Source: Haliangium sp050303215
Lineage (GTDB): Bacteria > Myxococcota_A > Polyangia > Haliangiales > Haliangiaceae
Direction: 5' to 3'
Length of the DNA stretch: 64,000 nucleotides
NCBI RefSeq assembly: GCF_050303215.1
Contig: NZ_JBNLBH010000125.1
Coordinates: 1 to 64,000, forward strand
Of the stretch, positions 27,678 through 39,800 are shown one piece after another (positions within the stretch are counted from its first letter, which is position 1; the number at the start of each line of letters is the position of its first letter). The notes under the pieces are model-generated. The model saw only the letters and a list, made by a program, of their open reading frames with translations. It was not told the origin of the DNA and did not search any database. Position numbers and translations under genes: made by a program.

Positions 27678-28395
27678 CGCCGACGCTGAGGGCGCGCTCG
27701 CCCAGGAACGAGCCGTCGACGAGCACGCTCAGGTCCCACGGCAGCGACACGCTGGTGCCGAGCCCGAGCTGGAAGTGGTACTGGTCGCTGCCGGTGGTGT
27801 CCTCGCCGTCGAGGCTCCACATCACCGGGCCGCCAAACGCGCGGGCCTGTACGTAGGGGCTCACGCGCTGCCACAGCGTCACCCCGGCCAGGGCGCCCAG
27901 GCGCGCGTCGAAGGCGGTGAGGTCCACGTCCATGGCCCCCGGCGCGTCCTCGCGGGTGGAGGTGGACGACACCCCCAGGCTGAAGCTGCCGGCGGCGAAG
28001 TAGCGGCCGCCAAAGCTCCAGTTCTTGCTCACGGCCGCGACCGCGGCCCAGCCGGTGGCCACGTCGTGGCGGCGGTCGCCGTGTTCGATCGTGCCGCCCA
28101 GGATGGCCCCGGCCGAGCCGCGCACGCTCCAGCCCGCGCCCCAACGATAACCGCCGGCGGCCAGCAGCATCTGCTGCGAGATCGCCGGCTCGATGTCGTT
28201 GTCGAAGCTCAGGTCGCTGGAGAAGAAACCGTACGACGCGCCCACGAACCAGGCCCTCTCGGCGCGATGCTCGTGGTTGCCTTCACAGCCCGTCGGACCG
28301 ACGGGCGCGCCCAGAGCTCAGGCATCGGCCGGCCGGATCTCGGCCAGCCATACCAGCGACGCCGCGAGCAACGCGATCGAACATTTGTAGGTCAT
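27661..28395 (-). pseudogene. Outer-membrane beta-barrel protein gene broken by an in-frame TGA
   Basis: An ATG at 28395 opens a 25-codon signal peptide (MTYKCSIALLAASLVWLAEI, ending in ADA). The very next codon, at 28318-28320, is TGA. The same frame then continues without interruption for 219 codons with alternating barrel strands (VGASYGFFSSDLSF, SVGVSAEL at the end). The stop falls exactly at the expected signal-peptidase site, and the two parts make one normal small barrel protein. This suggests a recent nonsense mutation, a sequence error or stop-codon readthrough. Initiation at the GTG at 28245 would give a barrel without a signal peptide, which could not be exported. Confidence 0.6.
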
Positions 28396-28452
28396 GCCGG
28401 CACGCTAGCACGGAAGCCCAAACGCGGCAGCACCGTGCTCGTGCGGCGCGGG

Positions 28453-29052
28453 TTAGCTGGCGGGCTTGTCGGCCACGTACCAGCCGATGACGTCGGCCCA
28501 GGACCGCTCGGCGCGCACGCGGAAGCCGGCGTCGACCAGGGCCTGGCCGAGCTGCGCGTGATCGAAGCGATCGCCTTCGGGATGGTCGAGCGTGCGCCGC
28601 ATCAGGCGGTGATCGATGAGGCGGCGGTAGATCTCTTCGACGTAAAAACGGCCGCCGGGCGCGAGCACGCGGTGGATCTCGACCAGGGCCTCACGCCAAC
28701 CCGGTACATGATGGATGATTCCAAAATCGAAGACCGCGTCGTAGGCGTCATCGGCGGCGGCGATGTTGCTGACGTCGCCGGTCCACAGCCGGACCCGGTC
28801 GCCGTAGCCGGCGAGTCGGGCCTGGGCGCGCTCGATCATGTCGGGGTCGAGGTCGAAGGCGTCCACGCGGTCGGCTTTGAACAGCTCGAGGATGAGGGCG
28901 GCGCCCACGCCCCGACCGCAGCCGACCTCGAGCGCCCGGCCGCCGGCCATGGAACCGCCCAGCTCGAGCAGGCGCCGGGCCTCGACCCGGCGCTGGATCC
29001 CGGCCCGCACCGGGTTGTTCATGAGCAGCTTCTCGACCCGATTGAGCAGCAT
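28453..29052 (-). CDS. Class I SAM-dependent methyltransferase
   Basis: A 199-residue methyltransferase. Motif I is ALEVGCGRGVGAALI, the acidic end of strand two is AFDLDPDMIERAQ, and DAVFDFGIIHHVPGW with RVLAPGGRFYVEE completes the fold. The start follows GGGGAGGA. The methylated substrate is not identifiable; the type (Methyltransf_11) often acts on small molecules or lipids. It lies 55 bases downstream of guaB on the same strand. Confidence 0.87.
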   Translation of the reverse strand: MLLNRVEKLLMNNPVRAGIQRRVEARRLLELGGSMAGGRALEVGCGRGVGAALILELFKADRVDAFDLDPDMIERAQARLAGYGDRVRLWTGDVSNIAAADDAYDAVFDFGIIHHVPGWREALVEIHRVLAPGGRFYVEEIYRRLIDHRLMRRTLDHPEGDRFDHAQLGQALVDAGFRVRAERSWADVIGWYVADKPAS

Positions 29053-29107
29053 CGGCGCGTCCTCCCCGCCACGGCCGACCCAGCCGGGCCGGAGCGCGGC
29101 CGCGGGC

Positions 29108-30574
<1,467 letters not shown>

Positions 30575-30708
30575 GGCTTCTCCTGGGCAGGGGGGTCGGA
30601 TTGGGGCGGGACCATACGCGCCGGCTCCGGTCCAGGCAAGGCCGGACCCGACCCGGGATCACGCCCCGGTGGCCCCCGCCCGCGCCCACACCCCACGGCC
30701 CGCGCCGC

Positions 30709-31140
30709 TCAGTGCACGGCGATCCACCGGCTGACCAGGGCCCACAGCTCGTCCTTGGTCAGCGGCTTCTCGATGAAGTCGTCCATGCCGGCCGCCTCGC
30801 AGGTCGGGCGCGCCAACCGCGGATCCTGAGCCGTGGTCGCGATGATGGGAATGTGCCGCCCGGGCACCTCGGTCTGCCGGATCCGCTTGGTCGCCTCGTA
30901 GCCGTCGAGCACGGGCATGTCGCAGTCCATGAGAATGACGTCGAAGTGCATCTGGCGCACGGCGTCGACGGCTTGCAGGCCGTTGTCGAGCACGGTCACG
31001 TCGCAGTCGAAGCTCTCGAGGTAGTAGCGGGCGACAGTCTGGTTGCAGGCGTTGTCGTCTACGACCAATACGTGAGGCGACACCCGCACCTTGGTGCGCT
31101 CGGCAGTGGACGGCTCGGGCAAACACTCAGAGATTTTCAT
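30709..31140 (-). CDS. Stand-alone receiver-domain response regulator
   Basis: A 143-residue CheY-like protein with one receiver domain after a 22-residue leader. The acidic pair is in LVVDDNACNQ, the phospho-acceptor Asp is in VILMDCDMPVLDGYEA, the switch Thr is in IIATTAQDP, and the Lys is in FIEKPLTKDE. There is no output domain. The CDMPVLDGYEATKRIR and NxxNQ features resemble receivers of hybrid histidine kinases. The partner kinase is not in this window. AAGGGGG precedes the start, and a nested palindrome lies 66-109 bases upstream. Confidence 0.9.
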   Translation of the reverse strand: MKISECLPEPSTAERTKVRVSPHVLVVDDNACNQTVARYYLESFDCDVTVLDNGLQAVDAVRQMHFDVILMDCDMPVLDGYEATKRIRQTEVPGRHIPIIATTAQDPRLARPTCEAAGMDDFIEKPLTKDELWALVSRWIAVH

Positions 31141-31205
31141 GGATTATCCCCCTTGCCGCCTCACAGAGCAGCTACCTTTGATTATCGTTCAGGTGCAGCT
31201 CGAAC

Positions 31206-31249
31206 TTGAACACAAAAATGCATACGACTGCATTTCAGTACATGTTCAA
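31206..31249. promoter_or_regulatory. Nested inverted repeats in an AT-rich island
   Basis: The outer arms TTGAACA (31206-31212) and TGTTCAA (31243-31249) enclose the inner arms AAATGCA (31216-31222) and TGCATTT (31229-31235). All four are perfect. The surrounding 31130-31260 is much richer in A and T than the rest of the window. It lies upstream of the response-regulator gene and downstream of the CbiX gene, both on the minus strand. It could be an operator for the former. It could also be a weak terminator for the latter, since the minus strand has a short T run after the inner stem. Confidence 0.5.
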
Positions 31250-31319
31250 ATCTCCATGACGGTTCCTCGGCTCGCTCTCCTGGCGGCCAAATCGAGAGCT
31301 CCCGGGCCGCCTGGGCCGT

Positions 31320-31673
31320 TCAGGACTCCAGCTCGGCCCGCACGAGGTCGCCCAGCGCGGCCCAGAAGCGCTCGCTCTCGCCCAGCGAGGCCAGGAGTTC
31401 GATTCGCACTCCCGGGTGAGCGGCCCGGGCCGCCTCTACGCTGGCCGGGATGTCGTGCTTGACGTGCCGGCCCACGGCCATGAACAGGGGCAGCACCCGG
31501 ATGTGCTCGGCCCCGGCGGCCACGGCCTCGGCCACGGCCTCGGCCACGGTGGGCCCGCCCAACTCCATGAACGCCAGCCGGGCTCCCACCGCCGCGGCCA
31601 AGCGCTCGAACGGACGCGCCCAGGCCGGGTCGCGGCTGCCGTGCGCAATCAGGAGCCAGGAGGTGTTTGCCAT
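31320..31673 (-). CDS. Small CbiX-type chelatase (sirohydrochlorin ferro/cobaltochelatase)
   Basis: A 117-residue protein of the single-domain CbiX/SirB kind. It opens with LLIAHGSRDPAWARPF, where His is the metal/proton site. Later come HIRVLPLFMAVGRHVKHDIP, with the second conserved His residues, and GVRIELLASLGES. It would insert Fe or Co into sirohydrochlorin for siroheme or cobalamin. The short form resembles archaeal-type CbiX that works as a homodimer. ATG at 31673 is chosen; upstream extension is low-complexity. Confidence 0.88.
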   Translation of the reverse strand: MANTSWLLIAHGSRDPAWARPFERLAAAVGARLAFMELGGPTVAEAVAEAVAAGAEHIRVLPLFMAVGRHVKHDIPASVEAARAAHPGVRIELLASLGESERFWAALGDLVRAELES

Positions 31674-31812
31674 GCCGGCAGTATATCGGTCGTCGGTCGC
31701 CGAGGCGGCGCCCACGCCCGTCGGCGCCGATTCGGTCGGTCACCGGCAGGCGGCCGCCCTACCGGCGCGGCCGCGCGACCACGAACTCGGTCCGCGTGGA
31801 CGGAATGGAGGC

Positions 31813-33309
31813 CTACAGCCGGCAGTTGCCGGTGTCGCACTCGCCGGCGGGGACCAGCATCACGCCCCAGCGGCTGGGGACCGAGCCCTGGACCCGGCCG
31901 CCCACGACGTCGAAGGAGTTGCCGCTGAGCGTGTCGATGTAGCGGCCGTCGCTCAGGTCGGTCGAGACCTCGCCGAGGAACCACTCGTCGCTGCCCTTGT
32001 TGATGGCGACGAAGCCGCGCCGGCCGCGCGCGAAGGCGAGGTGAACGTTGTCCTTCCACTTGGGCAAGGTCGACTCGCCGAACATGCGGGTGCGGAAGGC
32101 GAGCATGCCCTGCACCTCACTGCGGCGGTGGAACTTGACGTAGTCCTGACCCGGGCTGCGGTAGGCGCGGCTGGGGCCGTCGTCGAACTCGGAGTAGACG
32201 TAGGCCAAGCCCTCGTTGCGGCCGAGCACGAACATGTGGGCGAGCAGCTCATCCTGGTAGCTGCCGAAGCGATACCCCAGGCCGCCGTCGTTGCCCCACA
32301 CATCGTGGTTGGTCACGAACGAGACCGAGGACAGGCCGTCGAGCGCGCGATCGGTGCCCGCGATCTTCTCCAAGCTGCCCAGATCGCCGCCAAAGCCGAA
32401 AGCGTCGATCAGGCTGCGGGTGAGCGGGAAGTCCATGAAGTCCAGCTCGGGGATGTGGCGATAGTTCTCCAGGCTGGCGTCGCTGACCCGATTGGCGATG
32501 ATCTCACCGTAGATGAAGTCGGTGCGGGCGCTGATCGCGGGGTCGGTGAGCAGATCGTACAAAAACGCGGGGTGCATGTGCTTGGCCGCGTCGAAGCGGA
32601 ACGCGCGCACGCCGAGATCCTGGAGCCGGCTGAGGTACTCCTTGGCGATCTGGAGGACGTAGGGGTCGTAGTTGCGCGATTCGATGTCGAGGAAGCCGCC
32701 GGGCTCGCAGAAGCCGGTGGCCAGATCGGGCAGCCCGCGGTCGCCGGGGCCGCCGCAGATCCGGCCGTACATGACCGCGCACTGGTTGTCATAGTCGGCG
32801 ATGCACTCCTCGTTGTGGAAGTGCTGGGGCGCAAACAGGCACGAGTTGCCGCCGGAGTTGAGCGCGGCGCTGCGGTCGCAACCGGGCGGATAGAACAGAT
32901 CCCCCTCACCCAGGCCGAAATTGGCCATGTGGTTGAGCACGACGTCCGCGATGATGGTGATCCCGCAGGCCTCGGCCCTGGAGGTCATGTACTGAAAGTC
33001 CCCCTCGTCGCCGAGCGGGCCGTCGATGTCGCGGTAGTCCGCGGGCTGATAGCGACCCCACCAGTCGGTGGCCGGATTGGACAGGGTCGGGGGCGACACG
33101 TGCACGTGGCTGAAGCCCATGCGGCGCAGCTCGCAAGCCTCGTCGCCGATGGCCCGGAAGGGCCAGTTGAAGAGCTGAACCACCGCGGAGCGGGGCAGGT
33201 CAGCCGACGCTTTGTCTTCGTCGCCCTCGGGCGACAGCCCGCCGGCCACGCAGCCGGCCAGGGCGACGGCCAGCATTGCAATGGGCAGGGCACGGGTGAG
33301 TCGATTCAT
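31813..33309 (-). CDS. Lipoprotein alpha-amylase (GH13)
   Basis: A 498-residue secreted amylase. The signal peptide ends in a lipobox (AMLAVALAGC). The four GH13 regions are present: DVVLNHMANFG, FRFDAAKH with nucleophile D240, YGEII with general acid E269, and FVTNHDVWGN with D336. N-terminal phrasing (VVQLFNWPFRAIGDEACELR) is close to Streptomyces/animal-type alpha-amylases that cut internal alpha-1,4 links of starch or glycogen. Lipid anchoring implies action at the cell surface. An AAAGG site precedes the start, and a tandem 12-bp repeat sits just upstream. Confidence 0.92.
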   Translation of the reverse strand: MNRLTRALPIAMLAVALAGCVAGGLSPEGDEDKASADLPRSAVVQLFNWPFRAIGDEACELRRMGFSHVHVSPPTLSNPATDWWGRYQPADYRDIDGPLGDEGDFQYMTSRAEACGITIIADVVLNHMANFGLGEGDLFYPPGCDRSAALNSGGNSCLFAPQHFHNEECIADYDNQCAVMYGRICGGPGDRGLPDLATGFCEPGGFLDIESRNYDPYVLQIAKEYLSRLQDLGVRAFRFDAAKHMHPAFLYDLLTDPAISARTDFIYGEIIANRVSDASLENYRHIPELDFMDFPLTRSLIDAFGFGGDLGSLEKIAGTDRALDGLSSVSFVTNHDVWGNDGGLGYRFGSYQDELLAHMFVLGRNEGLAYVYSEFDDGPSRAYRSPGQDYVKFHRRSEVQGMLAFRTRMFGESTLPKWKDNVHLAFARGRRGFVAINKGSDEWFLGEVSTDLSDGRYIDTLSGNSFDVVGGRVQGSVPSRWGVMLVPAGECDTGNCRL

Positions 33310-33593
33310 GAGTACACCTTTGAGGTTCGGTTTTGACAACGAGCGGTACAACGAGCGGTACGTCGATGGCCGGCGCGCCTAGACGAGCAACCGGCGAGGC
33401 ATCTCGGTGTCCTACCTTGTAGGATGACTCATGGGAAGTCGGATTAGCCCGATACAAGAACACTTTGGATTGGAATCGACATATCAACCCTTCATCGAAG
33501 TATCGAGCGCAAGCCAGACAACACAAGCCGCACTGAAGTCGCCGTGATGTCGCTTGTCCACACTCGCATGAGCGTGGCCGCCGCGGGTCGGGA
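33310..33593. promoter_or_regulatory. Amylase upstream region with tandem 12-mers and a palindrome
   Basis: The 12-mer ACAACGAGCGGT occurs twice head to tail at 33336-33359, 27-50 bases upstream of the amylase start. A perfect palindrome with arms TCCTAC and GTAGGA around CTT lies at 33410-33424. The stretch 33410-33540 is clearly less GC-rich than the flanking genes. These are reasonable binding sites for a sugar-responsive regulator, but none is encoded next to it. I see no gene in this stretch. Confidence 0.4.
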
Positions 33594-34175
33594 CTACTGA
33601 AACACCAGCACCAGACCGCCCGTGAGCGCGATGAGTTCGTAGTCGAGCTCGCCGAAGTGGCGGGTGTAGCTGGCCACCGCCGACAGCCCCACCCCCTGCG
33701 CCAGGTGCATCTCCAAGCCGGCAGCGCCCGTGGCCACCAGGGTCACCGTGTGGGAGCTATCTACCACTTCGAGCCCCTCCTCATCGAGGGCGCGCAGGCT
33801 CTCGTAGCCAACCCCGCCTCCTGCGCCGAGCCAGCTCCGCCACCGGCCCTTGCCAAAGCTCATGCGCGGTAGCACGGCGGCCGTGATGAGGTGGGTCTCG
33901 TAGCGCTCGGGCCCGCTGGCCTGACGCGGCAGCGGCGAGTATTCGGCGGCCAGCTCCAGCCCCAAGCCGATGCGGCTGGTCCAATTCACCCGAAGCGTCG
34001 CCGCCAGCCCCTCCTGGTGGGTGTCTGCGGTCGCGCCGATGGGGGCCACGGCTCCGCCCAACAGGCCGACGCCGACCCAGCCCCCGGGCTTGCGGTCCGC
34101 CGCCGCCGGGGCAGCGGCGGCCATGAGAACGAGGCCGACGAGGCCGACGAGGATGACGTTCTTCACATGCTTCAT
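33594..34175 (-). CDS. Small outer-membrane beta-barrel protein
   Basis: A 193-residue protein with signal peptide MKHVKNVILVGLVGLVLMAA cut after APAAA. The mature part has alternating amphipathic strands with Gly turns: GWVGVGLLGGAVAP, IGLGLELAAEYSPL, RSWLGAGGGVGYE and VGLSAVASYTRHF. It ends in an aromatic-like VLVFQ. It is probably an eight-stranded OmpA/OmpX-like barrel of unknown ligand. The longer upstream frame is dropped because the signal peptide begins at 34175. Confidence 0.78.
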   Translation of the reverse strand: MKHVKNVILVGLVGLVLMAAAAPAAADRKPGGWVGVGLLGGAVAPIGATADTHQEGLAATLRVNWTSRIGLGLELAAEYSPLPRQASGPERYETHLITAAVLPRMSFGKGRWRSWLGAGGGVGYESLRALDEEGLEVVDSSHTVTLVATGAAGLEMHLAQGVGLSAVASYTRHFGELDYELIALTGGLVLVFQ

Positions 34176-34486
34176 GGATGGAGTGAGTCGATAGCGTTTC
34201 GCGAGCGGGCCGCCCCACATCTGCGCCTCTGCCCTCGGCCGCTCGCCTTCTTCGATCGAATGCGGCCGCGGTTGATTCAAGTGTTTTCGTGCAGCCTCGA
34301 TCACACCTCGCACGGGCGTTCACCCGCGACCTCGACCCGAGCCCGTCGAGGCGCGGGATGATATACCCTGGCGTCCACGTTACCGTGCGTTGCCGCGGGC
34401 AACGCATAGAACTTCAGCTCTGCTGAAGTTACCATGCCACCTTCCCCGGGCGCGCGCCCACGACGTTCACGAATCGGAGACCACCG
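34176..34486. other. Divergent intergenic region between the barrel-protein and argD genes
   Basis: This 311-base stretch has no credible gene. It holds two perfect inverted repeats near the argD side, listed separately. A TATACC-like element lies near 34362, but no good upstream -35 partner is evident. Confidence 0.5.
34387..34430. promoter_or_regulatory. Two perfect inverted repeats upstream of argD
   Basis: The first has arms GCGTTGCC and GGCAACGC around GCG (34387-34405). The second has nine-base arms AACTTCAGC and GCTGAAGTT around TCT (34410-34430) and ends 56 bases before the argD start. Both are perfect. The second is far less GC-rich than its surroundings, so chance is less likely. 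They could be operators for an arginine-responsive regulator, or mRNA hairpins in the argD leader. Confidence 0.5.
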
Positions 34487-35742
<1,256 letters not shown>

Positions 35743-35746
<4 letters not shown>

Positions 35747-36702
35747 GCAAGCGCGACTTCTTGGCGATCGATGACCTCACCGCCGGTGAGCTCCTGGGCT
35801 TGGTCGACCGCGCCCTGGTGCTGGCCCGCATCCGCGACCACGATCATGACCGCCGGCCGCTCGCCGGCAAGACCCTGGCCATCGTGTTCGAAAAGGCCTC
35901 GACCCGGACCCGGGTCTCGTTCGAGGTGGCCGCCACCGAGTTGGGCGCGTACGCCCTGTGCCTCGATCGCGCGGTCAGCCAACTCGGCCGCGGCGAGCCA
36001 ATGCGCGACACCGCCCGGGTGCTGGGCGCGTACTGCCACGGCGTGGTCATCCGTACCTTCGCCCAGGAGCGCGCGGCCGAGCTGGCCCAGTGGGCCCCGG
36101 TGCCCGTGATCAACGGCCTGACCGATCGCGCCCACCCGTGCCAGGTGCTGGCCGACCTGTGCACGGTGAAGCAGCGCCTGGGCCGGCTGCACGAGCTGCG
36201 CTACGCCTGGGTGGGCGACGGCAACAACGTGGCCAACTCGTGGATCGCGGCCGCCGGGCTGCTGGGGCTGGACCTCACCCTGGCGTGCCCCGAAGGCTTC
36301 CGCCCCGACGTCGACATCCTGGCCCGGGCCCGCACCCGCCAGGAGCAGCTCGGCCGCGGTCGGATCGCGCTCACCGAGGTCCCGGCCGAGGCGGTTCAGG
36401 GCGCGCACGTGGTGTCCACGGACGTGTGGACGTCCATGGGCCAGGAGGACGACGCCGAGGCCCGTCGACGCGCCTTCTCCGGCTACCGGGTCGACGACGG
36501 CATGCTCGCCGGCGCCGACGAGCAAGCGATCGTGCTGCACTGCCTGCCCGCTCACCGCGGCGAGGAGATCACCGACGCGGTCATCGAAGGGCCGCGGTCG
36601 GCGGTGTGGCAGCAGGCCGAGAACCGCCTCCACGCCCAGAAAGCCCTGCTCGAGGCCCTGCTCGGCGACGGCCCCTGGCCGGAGGCAGACGGGCCGCAGT
36701 GA
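35743..36702 (+). CDS. argF: Ornithine carbamoyltransferase
   Basis: This enzyme makes citrulline from ornithine and carbamoyl phosphate. The carbamoyl-phosphate motif is KASTRTRVSFE, followed by HPCQVLADL. DVWTSMGQEDD and the ornithine-site HCLPAHRGEEI come later. The length is normal at 319 residues. It is translationally coupled to argD by a four-base overlap. A J-domain protein gene follows six bases after the stop. Confidence 0.96.
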
Positions 36703-36708
36703 GGAGCC

Positions 36709-37851
36709 ATGAGCCGCGACCAGGACATCCCCGGCCTCGGCAAGGACAGCGAGCGACTCCGGCACAACCCGTCTGTGGCGCTGTCCGAGCTGCCCCTGAG
36801 CAGCGAGGACTACTTCGTCTGGACCCGCGTGGACGGCCACACCACCATCCATGACATCCTGCTGATGGTCGGCTTCCCGCGCACCAAGACGATCGAGATC
36901 CTGCGCCGCCTGCGCGACCTGGGCGCGCTGCTCGGCGAGGGCGAGAGCCCCGAGCAGGCAGCCGCGCGGGTGGCCCGGGCCGCGGCCGCAAGCGCGGCTC
37001 CAGACCCCAACCGGCGGGCTCGCCCGCGCGCCGCCGAACGCCGCGTCTCCGCCCCGGCCACGACGACCAGCGCAGGCAACGCCGCCGCCGGCGGGAGTCC
37101 CCTGGCCGCCCTGGCCCCGCTGTCGGCGCAAGAGCGCGCCGCCTTCGACGAGGAGGTCGAGCTCGACGACGCCCGCAAGATTCGCATCGTGAGCGTCCTG
37201 CGCAGCTTCACCGACAGCGATCACTTCACCATCCTGGGCGTCACCACCGAGGCCGACCAGCGCACCCTCAAGCGGGCCTACTTCAAGCTGTCCAAGGAGT
37301 TTCACCCCGACCGCTACTACGGCAAGCACCTGGGCAGCTTCGGCCCCTGGCTGACCGACATCTTCCACCGCCTCAAGACCGCCTACGAGGTGCTGTCCAA
37401 CGACGACAAGCGCCGCCAGTACGAGCGCCGCCTGGCCGGCGGTGATCAGCGCCAGGCCCAGAGCAAGGCCGAGTACGGAGTGGAGCTGTTCGAGCGCGCG
37501 TGCCGGACGCAAGCCTCCGGCGACCTGACCCGGGCCATGGTGCTGTTCCAGGCCGCCATCCGGTTGGACGAGCAGGCCGCGTACCTGAGCCGGGCCGCGA
37601 GCTGCGCCACCGCCGCCGGCGAGGCCGAGCAGGCCGTGGACTTCGCCCGTCGGGCCACGGCCCTGGAGCCCGCCAACCCCTCGCTGCACCGGGTCCTGGC
37701 CGAAGCCCAGGTGGCGGCCGGCGACCTCGACGGCGCCCGCGCCACCCTCGAGGCCGCGCTCGCGCTCAAGACCGAGAACGACGCCCTCGCCGCCGGCCTC
37801 CGCGCTGACCTCGAGCGCATCCGGGCGCGGCTCGGCTCGCGGATATCTTGA
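36709..37851 (+). CDS. J-domain protein with N-terminal winged helix and C-terminal TPRs
   Basis: A 380-residue DnaJ-class co-chaperone. Residues about 18-75 form a small winged-helix-like domain (SSEDYFVWTRVDGHTTIHDI). A Pro/Ala/Arg-rich linker runs to about 140. The J domain at about 165-240 has the essential HPD in SKEFHPDRYYGKH. TPR-like helices fill the C-terminus. It should stimulate the ATPase of the Hsp70 encoded next and choose clients through its TPR or winged-helix parts. GAGGAG precedes the start, six bases after argF, so it sits within the arginine transcript. Confidence 0.88.
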   Translation: MSRDQDIPGLGKDSERLRHNPSVALSELPLSSEDYFVWTRVDGHTTIHDILLMVGFPRTKTIEILRRLRDLGALLGEGESPEQAAARVARAAAASAAPDPNRRARPRAAERRVSAPATTTSAGNAAAGGSPLAALAPLSAQERAAFDEEVELDDARKIRIVSVLRSFTDSDHFTILGVTTEADQRTLKRAYFKLSKEFHPDRYYGKHLGSFGPWLTDIFHRLKTAYEVLSNDDKRRQYERRLAGGDQRQAQSKAEYGVELFERACRTQASGDLTRAMVLFQAAIRLDEQAAYLSRAASCATAAGEAEQAVDFARRATALEPANPSLHRVLAEAQVAAGDLDGARATLEAALALKTENDALAAGLRADLERIRARLGSRIS

Positions 37852-37942
37852 CCCTGGTCGGCGTTCCCGCGATCCTTGATCCCCGCTCTGTCTCGGCCAC
37901 GACTCCGGCCGGGGGCCGACGTCGCGGGGAAGAGAGACACTC

Positions 37943-39778
<1,836 letters not shown>

Positions 39779-39800
39779 CGCCACCGCGCGCGAGGTCACG

